64,000 nucleotides of DNA, taken from positions 2,686,001 through 2,750,000 of the forward strand of contig CP114561.1 in NCBI GenBank assembly GCA_028865235.1. The letters run 5' to 3'. Below, in pieces: positions 46,572 to 54,968 of the stretch. Position numbers and translations under genes: made by a program. Position 1 is the stretch's first letter, and each line of letters starts with the position of its first letter. The stretch comes from Candidatus Manganitrophus sp. Lineage in GTDB: Bacteria; Nitrospirota; Nitrospiria; SBBL01; Manganitrophaceae. The notes beneath the pieces were generated by a model. It searched no databases. It saw only the letters and a program-made list of their open reading frames with translations, and was not told the origin of the DNA.

Positions 46572-46773
46572 AAATTCCTCGCAGTGAGCGTGTTTGCAGC
46601 TCCAGCCGCCTTCCTCCGGATGTTCATACCAACCCCCATCCCAGAAAAGTGGACCGTTGAAGGTTCACCGGTTCGACACGAAAAATGGTTGTGATGGCGG
46701 GAAGGTGTAAGCCGCATTGCATGGAATGAAAATTGCTCCCTAAGCCGATTAAAACTTTTAAATGGGGGAGAAG

Positions 46774-47319
46774 ATGAAGCGCAATATTTTTAGTCTCGTT
46801 GTAATTGCCCTTTTATTGTTGACGACGGAAGAGACAAAAGCGATATTGATCGATCGAGATCAAAATCTTATTTACGACAGTGCTCAAAATATTACATGGT
46901 ATGACTTTGCTTTTAATCCGAGCGCTGAGGATTGGGATTTTACAGACAATTGGGTCAACAATTTAACTTACTTGGATCTTACGGATTGGCGGTCGCCCAC
47001 GATAGAAGAGCTGCAATTTCTTGGAAGAAATGAGTTTAGGAGCACCGGCGCCTATTCCACCGATCCGTTTGAATCGGTCGGGGCCGGTCTTGAATTTTAT
47101 TTGTCATCGACCCTCTCCGGAGTGAACCAAAGACTGGTATATAGTCCCAGACAAGACAGAACTTTCGGCACTTCGCCGCCGACATCGGTTTTTGGAGTTG
47201 CCGTCCGGAACGGAAATACGGTTGTTTCTGTTCCTGAACCGGCGACCGCCGTTCTGATCGGCACCGGTATCGTTGGTTTTGCGCTTACCAGACTCAGGAG
47301 AAAGAGCCGCCCGATTTAA
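46774..47319 (+). CDS. PEP-CTERM-sorted exported protein
   Basis: 181 residues from the ATG at 46774 (GGGGAG upstream; an ATG at 46762 also fits). Signal peptide NIFSLVVIALLLLTTEETKA; mature part with DUF1566-like features (NITWYDFAFN, DLTDWRSPTIEELQFLG). The C-terminus is a classical exosortase sorting signal: V-P-E-P-A-T, a membrane helix (AVLIGTGIVGFALT) and a basic tail RLRRKSRP. AT-richer than neighbours. No exosortase gene is in the window. Confidence 0.85.
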   Translation: MKRNIFSLVVIALLLLTTEETKAILIDRDQNLIYDSAQNITWYDFAFNPSAEDWDFTDNWVNNLTYLDLTDWRSPTIEELQFLGRNEFRSTGAYSTDPFESVGAGLEFYLSSTLSGVNQRLVYSPRQDRTFGTSPPTSVFGVAVRNGNTVVSVPEPATAVLIGTGIVGFALTRLRRKSRPI

Positions 47320-47656
47320 GTATGTTTAGAGAAAAAACCATTTTTTTAAAACGGGGATGAACACTTCGTCATCAACGAAATGATACGGTGTATCATTTTA
47401 GTTCCCCCCTTTTTCTCCCATGAAGTAAGCAAGCCAACGATGAGCGGTGATTGAATAAAAGAGCCGCCCCACCTGGGAACACGACCCTCGTAGAAGGACA
47501 AACTGTCTTTCTCCGCTCTAGAGGTCTCGCCTTGTTTAAACCGTCCCGGTTTGGAGGAGAGTAGATCTGGGATCTTCTTTTTGCTAATATTCACCGGGGT
47601 TGCGCCAGCGGCTCCTTGCCTCCTCCCTCATAGACTCCATGGCTGATTAAAATTTC
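47320..47656. other. 337-base gap with an A/T-rich hairpin
   Basis: Contains AAATGATAC-GGT-GTATCATTT (47378-47398), a 9-bp perfect stem that may terminate the PEP-CTERM gene or act as an operator. Otherwise nothing recognised. Confidence 0.45.
47378..47404 (+). terminator. hairpin after the PEP-CTERM gene
   Basis: AAATGATAC/GTATCATTT with a three-base loop, followed by TAGTTCC and later CTTTTTC. The U-tract is poor, so it could equally be a protein-binding palindrome. Confidence 0.4.
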
Positions 47657-48208
47657 ATGCAAAAATTGACACGCGCATTTTATGATCGAGATACCACCAC
47701 GGTTGCAAAGGATCTGCTCGGAAAATACCTCATCCATGTCTCGGACGGCGTGGAGCGGATCGGGCGAATCGTAGAGGTGGAAGCATACCTCGGCCCGCAC
47801 GATCTTGCCTCGCATTCCTCCAAAGGGCGGACGGAACGGACGAAGATCATGTTCGGCCCGCCCGGCCACGCTTACGTCTATATGATCTATGGAATCTACG
47901 ACTGCATGAACGTCGTGACCGAGCGCGAGGGACGGGCCGCCGCCGTCTTATTGCGGGCGATCGAACCGGTGAAGAATGTCGAGGGGCGAACTCAAGGCCC
48001 CGGCCTCCTCTGCCGGGCGATGCGGATCGACCGCCGCCTCAACGGAGTCGATCTGCTCAGCGATGATTTTTACATCGCCGCCGCGCCGGAGGAGAAGCCT
48101 CCCATCATCGTCAAAAGACCCCGCATCGGGGTCGAATATGCGCGTCACTGGGCGAGGCGGCTGTTGCGATTTTACATCAAAGGCAATCGGTTTGTCTCAA
48201 AACCGTAG
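47657..48208 (+). CDS. DNA-3-methyladenine glycosylase (AAG/MPG family)
   Basis: 183 residues. Removes alkylated purines from DNA. Family motifs: RAFYDRDTTTVAKDLLGK, the catalytic region RIVEVEAYLGPHDLASHSSKGRTERT (Glu base and His), MFGPPGHAYVYMIYGIYDCMNVV, AVLLRAIEP and GPGLLCRAMRID. Slightly short at the C-terminus but complete. No clear ribosome site. Stands alone. Confidence 0.93.
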   Translation: MQKLTRAFYDRDTTTVAKDLLGKYLIHVSDGVERIGRIVEVEAYLGPHDLASHSSKGRTERTKIMFGPPGHAYVYMIYGIYDCMNVVTEREGRAAAVLLRAIEPVKNVEGRTQGPGLLCRAMRIDRRLNGVDLLSDDFYIAAAPEEKPPIIVKRPRIGVEYARHWARRLLRFYIKGNRFVSKP

Positions 48209-48627
48209 CGCAGGGAGACAAGCGGTATTCGGTAGATGATGAACTCCGAGCCAATTCGGGGAAGGGTCCTGTTTCTTTTTTCGCCTCCCGCCTTATGATG
48301 AACAGAAGCACAACGTCCCCCACACGAAAACCGACCCGGAGCGTCCGGCAGCCTAGGCCGGGATGTTCTCTTCCCCATTTCGATTCTCGGATCAGGAAAA
48401 GAAAACCGGCAAAAACGAATGCGGCCCCTGCCGGAAGCGAATAAAATTGTCCATCCGCAGGGGGCCGCCATTGCCTTCTCAGCTTGCCAAACAGCTCGAA
48501 CTCGGCAGTGACAGAACCCCGAATAATCCTCAAGCCCTTCTAAGGGTTTGACTAAAAACCTGAACGATTTTACCCCAGCGGCCTCCATTTTTTGTAATCC
48601 TTGTTACACTTCTCACAGGAAATTTTA
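48209..48627. other. 419-base gap
   Basis: Minus-strand open frames here are Arg/Cys-rich, have no ribosome site and match no family I know. I see no RNA gene or repeat. Confidence 0.35.
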
Positions 48628-49449
48628 GTGAGACACCGATATCCGACGTTACTGGTTTGTCATATTTTTACACCTGGTTATTTGGGTGAGTTTTTCCGGC
48701 TGCGGCACCTTGCCGAACGGGCGGGGCTGGGGGGAGGATGCAACCCTTTTCCCGGACGGCGAACGGGTTAAGAAGGCCGCCATCAATTCGTTGAAAGACC
48801 CGGACACCTGGGTGCCGGCGGCGGGGCGGCCGTCTTCAGCATCGGCGATTGGGATGAGCGGGTGTCGGAGTGGGCGTACGAGAAGACACCCGTTTTCGGC
48901 TCCGAGGAGAACGCACAGAAGGCGAGCGATGCTCTACTCATGACAACGGCGGCGGGGGCCGTCGGATCGGCCTTATTGACCCCCAGCGGCAACGAGCCGT
49001 GGCCCTGGGCGGTCTCCAAGCTGAAGGGGTTGGCGGTGGAAGGGGGCGCCCTTTTGTCGACCGGCCTGGCGACCCAAAGTCTGAAGCGTTGGACGGGTCG
49101 AGAGAGGCCGAACGGAATGAGCGACATGAGCTTTCCGTCGATGCACAGCGCCCATGCGTTTGGTTTTTCAAAGCTGGCGCTTCTCAACCTGGAGTCGCTG
49201 CCGCTCACCCGCCGGGAGCGACTCTATTTGGCGGTCGGCTTGAGGACCACGGCGACATTAACCGCGTGGGCCAGGATAGAGAGTCACATGCACTATCCGA
49301 GGGACGTGTTGGCCGGCGCGGCGCTCGGCTCATTTATTACCCGCTTCATCCACGATGCCTTTCTCGGTCTGGACACGAATCGATCGGTGGAATTCGCGGT
49401 CGCGCCGGGGGATCGCGGCCTCTACTATCTTCTCCGATTCAAATTCTAA
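48628..49449 (+). CDS. PAP2-family phosphatase lipoprotein, probable two frameshifts
   Basis: About 273 residues. PAP2 acid-phosphatase motifs are complete: K-x6-R-P in LKRWTGRERP, P-S-M-H-S in MSFPSMHSAHAFGFSKLA, and S-x6-H-x3-D as ESHMHYPRDVLAGAALG. Upstream sequence supplies a lipobox F-S-G-C-G after a hydrophobic stretch. The frame breaks at the G4 run 48823-48826 (one more G gives PAAGAAVFSIGDWDERVSEW) and probably at T5 48665-48669 (one fewer T links the GTG start at 48628 to the signal peptide). It likely acts on lipid or sugar phosphates at the envelope. Confidence 0.75.
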
Positions 49450-49454
49450 GACAC

Positions 49455-49536
49455 GTAGGGGCGCGCCGGTGTGTGCGCCCGTCTTTTTTCTTTGCTGTTT
49501 GAATTGTAAGATCAGGGCAGGCATGCAGGTCTGCCC
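49455..49536. repeat. BIME-like pair of REP elements in opposite orientation
   Basis: First unit (49455-49483, plus): GTAGGGGCGCGCC...GTGCGCCCGTC, followed by T6, so it may also terminate the PAP2 gene. Second unit (49511-49536): CAGGGCAGGCATGCAGGTCTGCCCTTAC, i.e. a minus-strand GTAAGGGCAGACCTGC form, written here in two parts: CAGGGCAGGC and AGGTCTGCCCTTAC. The spacing and inverted order are those of bacterial interspersed mosaic elements. Confidence 0.65.
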
Positions 49537-49667
49537 TTACCGGAACTGTTTGATTAAATTGCCGCAGGTGGGAAGTCGTCTGCGGCATTTTTATTTTTGT
49601 TGAAATATGGTACATAGATCGTGTGTCCCGGAACGGTCGATTTGAATAGAAGAAGGAGTATTTTCGA

Positions 49668-50111
49668 ATGAAAATGATCTCGACAGGGTTTTTCACCCTT
49701 TTTATCTTACTTGGTGTGTTTCGCCTTGATGCCGGCGCGGCGGAGTGGACGCCGTTTGTGGAGGATCAGCGATTTAAGCATTCTTACGACAAGCAGAGCA
49801 TCTTTCACTCTCCTCAGGGGCTCGTTCGCGTTGCGATCAAGGTCGACCCAAAGGGAAAAGAGGGGCGCGACTTTTTGCTGAACGTCAGAAAGCAGATCGG
49901 CATGAATCTGGAGGGGTATGAGAACTACGGATTCAGTCTCACCGTCATGGAGATCGACTGCGTGAATGATGTAAAGCGCATCCTGCAAAGCGACGATTAT
50001 ACCAGCGAAGGGGAGCAGCTTGATTCCGTCTCTCCCCAAAACCCGAAGTGGGCCGCCATCGCCCCCGAATCGGTCCATGGCCTCTACAAAAAGGCGCTTT
50101 GTAAGAAATAG
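49668..50111 (+). CDS. exported protein, surface-adhesin-E-like
   Basis: 147 residues. The ATG at 49668 has AAGGAG. Signal peptide MISTGFFTLFILLGVFRLDAGAAEW. The mature part WTPFVEDQRFKHSYDKQSIFHSPQGLVRVAIKVD...YENYGFSLTVMEIDCVNDVKRIL...PESVHGLYKKALCKK has the plan of the small surface-adhesin-E-like domain (W-x-x-y-x-D-x-x-S...C...C). Two Cys could form a disulfide. Function unknown. Confidence 0.65.
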   Translation: MKMISTGFFTLFILLGVFRLDAGAAEWTPFVEDQRFKHSYDKQSIFHSPQGLVRVAIKVDPKGKEGRDFLLNVRKQIGMNLEGYENYGFSLTVMEIDCVNDVKRILQSDDYTSEGEQLDSVSPQNPKWAAIAPESVHGLYKKALCKK

Positions 50112-50214
50112 GATTTCAATGACGCTTCATTTTCCCCGGGCCGAATACCGGCGTGGAGCGGCTTCCGCCACATTCTAAACCGATTCGTCCAGCAACCATC
50201 AGAGGAACCGATCG

Positions 50215-51330
50215 TTGTCGCAGAGAGTGACCGAAGTGGCGGCGTTGTTTCTCAGGCTCGGCATGACCGCCTTCGGCGGCCCCGCGGCCCACATCGCCTT
50301 GATGCACGACGAAACGGTAAGGCGGCGCCAATGGCTCAGCGATGAAGAATTTCTCGATCTGGTCGGCGCGACGAATCTGATCCCAGGCCCGAACTCCACA
50401 GAGATGGCGATTCACATCGGCTTTCGTCGGGCCGGATGGCCGGGGCTGATCGTCGCCGGGGTTTGCTTCATCGTCCCCGCCATGCTCATTGTTCTGGCGC
50501 TGGCATGGGGGTATGTCCGGTTCGGCGCCACCCCGCAGGCCGAAGGGCTGCTCTACGGCATCAAGCCGGTCGTGATTGCGATCATTATCCAAGCCCTTTG
50601 GAGCCTGGGACAAAAAGCGGTCAAAGGCCCGCTGACCCTTGCTGTGGGAGTGAGCGTTCTCGCCCTCTATTTTGCGGGCGTTCATGAAATTGCGTTGCTC
50701 TTCGTAGGCGGATGGGTCGTGATGTTGGCGGAGAATGCTCGGCGGCTTCGCGGCCGGTCATCGGGCGCCCTGCTGATTCCGGCCGCGGCGGCGGGGTTGT
50801 CGGAGGTTTCGGTTCCTTTCAGTCTCCCCTTGTTGTTCGGGACGTTCCTCAAGATCGGCGCCGTGCTCTATGGGAGTGGGTATGTTCTCCTCGCGTTCTT
50901 GCGCGCCGATTTCGTCGTCCGCTTCGGCTGGCTCACCGATCGGCAATTGTTGGATGCCGTCGCGATCGGGCAGGTGACCCCGGGTCCCGTCTTCACCACG
51001 GCGACGTTCATCGGCTATCTCCTCGGCGGCACGCCGGCGGCCCTTCTGGCGACGCTCGGTATTTTTCTTCCCTCCTTCATTTTCGTTGCCGTTTCAAATC
51101 CGTTGATCCCTCGGATACGCAGCTCGGCCTGGGCGAGCGGCCTGTTGGACGGCGTCAATGTCGCATCGTTCGGTCTGATGGCCGCGGTGACCTGGCAGTT
51201 GGGGCGCGCTTCATTCACCGATCCCTTGACGGTTCTGATTGCCCTGGTCTCTTTCGGGTTGCTCGTTCGCTATAGAGTCAATTCGACCTGGCTGATTGCG
51301 GGGGGAGCGATCCTCGGCTGGATGACGTAA
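50215..51330 (+). CDS. chrA: chromate transporter ChrA (long form)
   Basis: 371 residues, the two-domain long-chain ChrA. Both repeats carry the family opening: FLRLGMTAFGGPAAHIALM and TFLKIGAVLYGSGYVLLAFL, with NLIPGPNSTEMAIHIGFRRAGWPGLIVAG in the first and VTPGPVFTTATFIGYLLGG in the second. About ten membrane segments. CHR proteins export chromate (some are sulfate-related). The start is a TTG at 50215; the preceding bases have a weak ribosome site. Confidence 0.92.
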   Translation: MSQRVTEVAALFLRLGMTAFGGPAAHIALMHDETVRRRQWLSDEEFLDLVGATNLIPGPNSTEMAIHIGFRRAGWPGLIVAGVCFIVPAMLIVLALAWGYVRFGATPQAEGLLYGIKPVVIAIIIQALWSLGQKAVKGPLTLAVGVSVLALYFAGVHEIALLFVGGWVVMLAENARRLRGRSSGALLIPAAAAGLSEVSVPFSLPLLFGTFLKIGAVLYGSGYVLLAFLRADFVVRFGWLTDRQLLDAVAIGQVTPGPVFTTATFIGYLLGGTPAALLATLGIFLPSFIFVAVSNPLIPRIRSSAWASGLLDGVNVASFGLMAAVTWQLGRASFTDPLTVLIALVSFGLLVRYRVNSTWLIAGGAILGWMT

Positions 51331-51527
51331 ATCTACCGCTACCCAAAGGGCGTAGAAAAACGTTTGCAAATAAGGGATGAAGAAATTCCGTCCGGCGATA
51401 TGTGAGGACGCTCACAAAAGAAATAACCGACGGTAATGCCGGGCACTGAAATTGCGTTAACCAAAAGCGCCGGGACCTTCGGGTCCGGTCAAAGTTGAGT
51501 TTGAGTTTAAAAGAATCAGGAGGAAAC

Positions 51528-51974
51528 ATGGACCCATTTAAACTGTTGAAAGAGGATCACGAGAAGGTCGCCGATCTATTCGAAGAGCTGGAGTCAACGA
51601 CAGAGAAGGCGATCAAAAAACGGGAGACGCTTTTTAATAAGTTGATGACGGAATTGGAGATTCACGCCCAGATCGAGGAGCAGATCTTTTATCCGGCGCT
51701 GAAGAAGGCAAATGAAACGCGCGAAGTGACCCTGGAAGGGTTTGAGGAACACAAGCTGATCAAGCAGCTCCTGCACGAGATGGATGCCTTGTCGAGGGAC
51801 AGCGAGCAGTGGACGGCAAAACTCTCCGTGCTTCAGGAAAACGTGGAGCACCATGTCGAGGAAGAAGAAGGGGAGATGTTCAAAAGCGCGCGGGAGGCCT
51901 TCTCTAAAGAGCAGCTGGAAGATCTCGGCAAGCGAATGGAAGCCCAGAAGAAAAAACTGGCGGAAGCGGCCTAG
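51528..51974 (+). CDS. hemerythrin HHE-domain protein
   Basis: 148 residues from the ATG at 51528 with AGGAGG. Di-iron-binding helical bundle: LLKEDHEKVADLFEEL (His), HAQIEEQIFYPAL (H-x3-E), EEHKLIKQLLHEMD (His), VEHHVEEEEGEMF (H-x3-E). These are all five to six ligands of the HHE pattern. Roles in the family are O2, NO or iron sensing and storage. Confidence 0.92.
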   Translation: MDPFKLLKEDHEKVADLFEELESTTEKAIKKRETLFNKLMTELEIHAQIEEQIFYPALKKANETREVTLEGFEEHKLIKQLLHEMDALSRDSEQWTAKLSVLQENVEHHVEEEEGEMFKSAREAFSKEQLEDLGKRMEAQKKKLAEAA

Positions 51975-52002
51975 GCTGGTGAACACTTGCCGGTGAGCGA
52001 CA

Positions 52003-52036
52003 CGTCAGGGGGTGACATTGCGGTTGCCCCCTGACG
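52003..52036. terminator. hairpin between convergent genes
   Basis: CGTCAGGGGG and CCCCCTGACG form a ten-base stem with a 14-base loop. It lies 29 bases after the hemerythrin stop and overlaps the last codons of the convergent permease. No strong U-run. Confidence 0.5.
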
Positions 52037-53225
52037 AATGCGCGCCGCGTTCATCTCCTAATAATTCCCCGATCGGCTGGAGGCCCTCGATCCGATCACA
52101 AACGGCCTTGGCAACCATGATGATCGGAATGCCGAGGAGCAGTCCCCAGACCCCCCAAATCCAGCCCCAGAAAAAGATGCCGACAAAGATCCAAACCGTG
52201 TGGATCCGGCCCGCTTTGCTCGTCATCAAGGGACTCACGAGAAGTCCTTCCAGGCTTTTGAACCCCATCGACACCCCCCCGATCAGCAGCGCCATCGAAA
52301 TGGTTCCGAACTGAAGATATCCGACCAGCGCGGTCCCTCCAATGATCGCCGTCCCCCCCAGGAACGGGATCGATTTCAAAATGCCGGCGGCGATTCCCCA
52401 CATGCCGGCATTCTCCAGCCCGATCCACCGAAACGCCAGCCAGATGGCGACCCCCATCCACAAACTCGTGATCACCTGCACGTACAAAAACCGTTTCATC
52501 TGCAGGTTGACTTCATCGAGGATTTCCAGTGTCCGTCTTTTTTTGGCGAAAGAGGGGCCGGCCATTTTAACCAGCCTCCGCCTGAACGTATCGCCTGAAA
52601 CCAATAGAAAGTAGACCAAAAAGAGGATCATGACCGCTTGCAGCGCCATCCCGACGAGGCCGATCGTTCCAACCCAGAGATAGTTGCGGAGATCCAATCC
52701 CGGCCGGGCGGCCTGCGCCGGTTTCACTTGGGGCGCAGCGCCGTTGGCTGCTTCTGCGGCCGCCTTCTCGATCTCAGTGGCCGCTTTCTGAACTTTGTTC
52801 AGCGTCCCTTCCTCGCTGCGGCCTTCCCGGAGCGATTGCCTGAACTTTTGCGCCGCCGCAGGGAGTTGTTCTAAAATCGCATCGGCCTGATCCCCCAACC
52901 CGTAAATTGCGGAGCCGGTCCCTGCGACAATCGCCGTCAGCAAAAAGGCGGTCCCGACCGCGCGGGAGATCTTCCATTTTTCCATTCGGGCGACGATCGG
53001 ATCGAGAAAATAGCTGATAAAGAGAGCGATCACCAGCGGAATGAGGACCTCCCGCGCCCACCGCAATGTGAAGATCACGATCAACGCGGAGATCAGATTC
53101 AGGGGGAAGGCGCCGAGAGGACCGACGCGCGCAAAGACCGGCGGTTTCGGTGTGGAGCGGGAGGAAATAGGTTCCGTTGTTTTTTTGATCTCTACGGTTT
53201 TAATAGCGAGCGATATCCTTCCCAA
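52005..53225 (-). CDS. AI-2E family transporter (PerM-like)
   Basis: 406 residues with eight membrane segments typical of the family: LISALIVIFTLRWAREVLIPL, VIALFISYFLDPIVARMEKW, LVGMALQAVMILFLVYFLLVSG, VTSLWMGVAIWLAFRWIG, GIAAGILKSIPFLGGTAIIGG, GGVSMGFKSLEGLLVSPLMTS, WIFVGIFFWGWIWGVWGLLLGIPI. An insertion of about 60 residues rich in Ala/Glu/Lys sits in the periplasmic loop. Members export signals or ions; substrate unknown. The first start candidate is TTG at 53225; the true start is uncertain. Confidence 0.85.
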   Translation of the reverse strand: MGRISLAIKTVEIKKTTEPISSRSTPKPPVFARVGPLGAFPLNLISALIVIFTLRWAREVLIPLVIALFISYFLDPIVARMEKWKISRAVGTAFLLTAIVAGTGSAIYGLGDQADAILEQLPAAAQKFRQSLREGRSEEGTLNKVQKAATEIEKAAAEAANGAAPQVKPAQAARPGLDLRNYLWVGTIGLVGMALQAVMILFLVYFLLVSGDTFRRRLVKMAGPSFAKKRRTLEILDEVNLQMKRFLYVQVITSLWMGVAIWLAFRWIGLENAGMWGIAAGILKSIPFLGGTAIIGGTALVGYLQFGTISMALLIGGVSMGFKSLEGLLVSPLMTSKAGRIHTVWIFVGIFFWGWIWGVWGLLLGIPIIMVAKAVCDRIEGLQPIGELLGDERGAHSSGGNRNVTP

Positions 53226-53248
53226 GCGGGGTCAAACACCGGGCATGT

Positions 53249-54639
53249 TCAATCATCATCATCGTCGGGGCGATTCACGGTCCGAAAGGTCCAGCTGGTA
53301 TGTTCGAGGCGATTCCCGGCCAAGTCTCTGATATCGTGCGTCAGGACTACGGTGTAAGTGGTGCCGTGTCTCAACCGGGAGGGGATCATCGTCGCCGTAT
53401 TCGAGGAGATGTTAAATCCGATCTCGGCGGAAATCGCCCTCCCCCTTGTGGTGATCATGAAATTGCCCGCCAGTGTCTCAGGCCGGATCGCCTTGCTGAA
53501 CCGGACGGTGACGAAACTCTCAAGGGGAATATCGATGCCGATCGGCTGTCGCTCGATGACTTCCGGACGATCGTCCCCCGGTGGGGTTTGGTCGTCGCTC
53601 CTCACGGTGGTGAACGACCATCGAACGTCGGCTGCGAGCGCGTTGCCGCTGAGATCGGAGACCCCCCTCCGGACGATCGCCTGATAGGTTGTTTCCGGTT
53701 GCAGCGCTACGCTCGGGGTGAGGGTCGCGCTCCGCGCGCCGGAATCGTAGCGGATCGACGAAGCGATCTCTCCTCCGCCGGGGCCTTGTAGAACAAAGTT
53801 GGAAGAGAGGCTTTGTTCGTCGATTTCTTTATTGAAGACTACTTGAATGGCGCTGTTCACCGCAACGCCGGTTTCTCCGTCTCCCGGGACCGTTGAAAGG
53901 ATCGACGGCGGCGACAGATCGAGAACGGAGGCGGTGGTGAACGACCATGATTGCGCGGCGGGCAGGGGATTGCCGGCCCGGTCGGTGATCTGGTTGGTCA
54001 CCGTCACCTCGTATCGGGACTGGAGCGCGAGCGGCGCCAGCGGCTGAAGCGTGGCGGTGCGCGTCGCCTCGTCGTATCGGGTCTCGCCGGGAACCCCCGG
54101 ATGAAAAAGGTATCGGTCCGAAGGGTCTCGGGGCGGATCGGTTCGGAGAAAACCACCCGGACCGGCGCATCGATCGGGATGTTCGTCGCCCCTTCTCTGG
54201 GAGTTGCTGAAACAATTTCGGGCGGGGTCTGATCCGATCCCCCGCCGCCGGCGGCTCCCGTGGTGAAAGACCAGATAAAGTTCTCCGGAAGCGGAACGCC
54301 GTCGAGATCTCTGATCCCCGTCGTCAAGACCGCATGGTAGGTGGTTCCGTCGGCGAGCGGAATGGAGGGGGTAAAGACGGCCTTGCCGTTTTGATAGGTC
54401 ACCTCTCCCGAAACACCGGTGAGGATAAAGGTATCGGTGTTGATCGTGGCCGGGTCGATCCCTTTCGAAAGAGTGGCCTCGATCGGTCCCGAAAGGGGAA
54501 CCCCGGTTGCTTCGGGAGCAGGGTTGGTCTCCATCACCTGGGGCCCGTTGAGATCCTCCGTCCCATTCCCTCCGCACGCAGTCAGGGCGAGGAAAAGGAA
54601 AAGAAAAAGGGGGAGAGGAGAGCGTTTTTTTATGAGCAT
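53249..54639 (-). CDS. lipoprotein with repeated Big_5 (SbsA Ig-like) domains, one frameshift
   Basis: About 463 residues after repair. Signal peptide ending in the lipobox L-T-A-C-G. Four Ig-like domains of about 105 residues repeat the pattern P-x-V-x-x-T-x-P-x-x-G-A-T-G-V-P...F-S-x-x-I-x-P-x-T-L...F-x-L-x-G...Y-x-V-x-L-T-x-x-I-x-D-L-x-G-N-x-L...W-S-F-T-T. The frame breaks in domain 2 at the C5 run 54094-54098; one more G gives IRGVPGETRYDEAT. It ends in a run of Asp. Likely surface-anchored structural or binding protein. The start could also be ATG at 54651, 54678 or 54696. Confidence 0.78.
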
Positions 54640-54968
54640 CGAGCGCCACATGGATAATAGAGTGAATCGATTCTGCATGATTGGACCCGGATTCATTTAT
54701 CCAAGATCAGGGCAATTTCTGTACCATCTTTTTGAGATCGCCTCTTCCATCTAGGAAAGGAAAACATCGATATCACTACAATGGGATGAACCTGCTTGCA
54801 TAGATTGATCACTGTCGGTTCTCTTTTGCATAGGGGAGTAGAACTGGTTTGCACACTGCGGGGCAGATTAGATGGATGCGTCGGCCGGGTGTTCTCCCAC
54901 ACCCAAACAGATCGATCGACTTGCGTCGATGCGCAACGCCGGGTATGATAGGAGATGTTTAACCTAAT

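Noticed and set aside
48172..48588. Minus-strand frame after the glycosylase gene
   Set aside because: Composition is Arg/Cys-rich and patternless; no start site; possibly damaged but not supportable.
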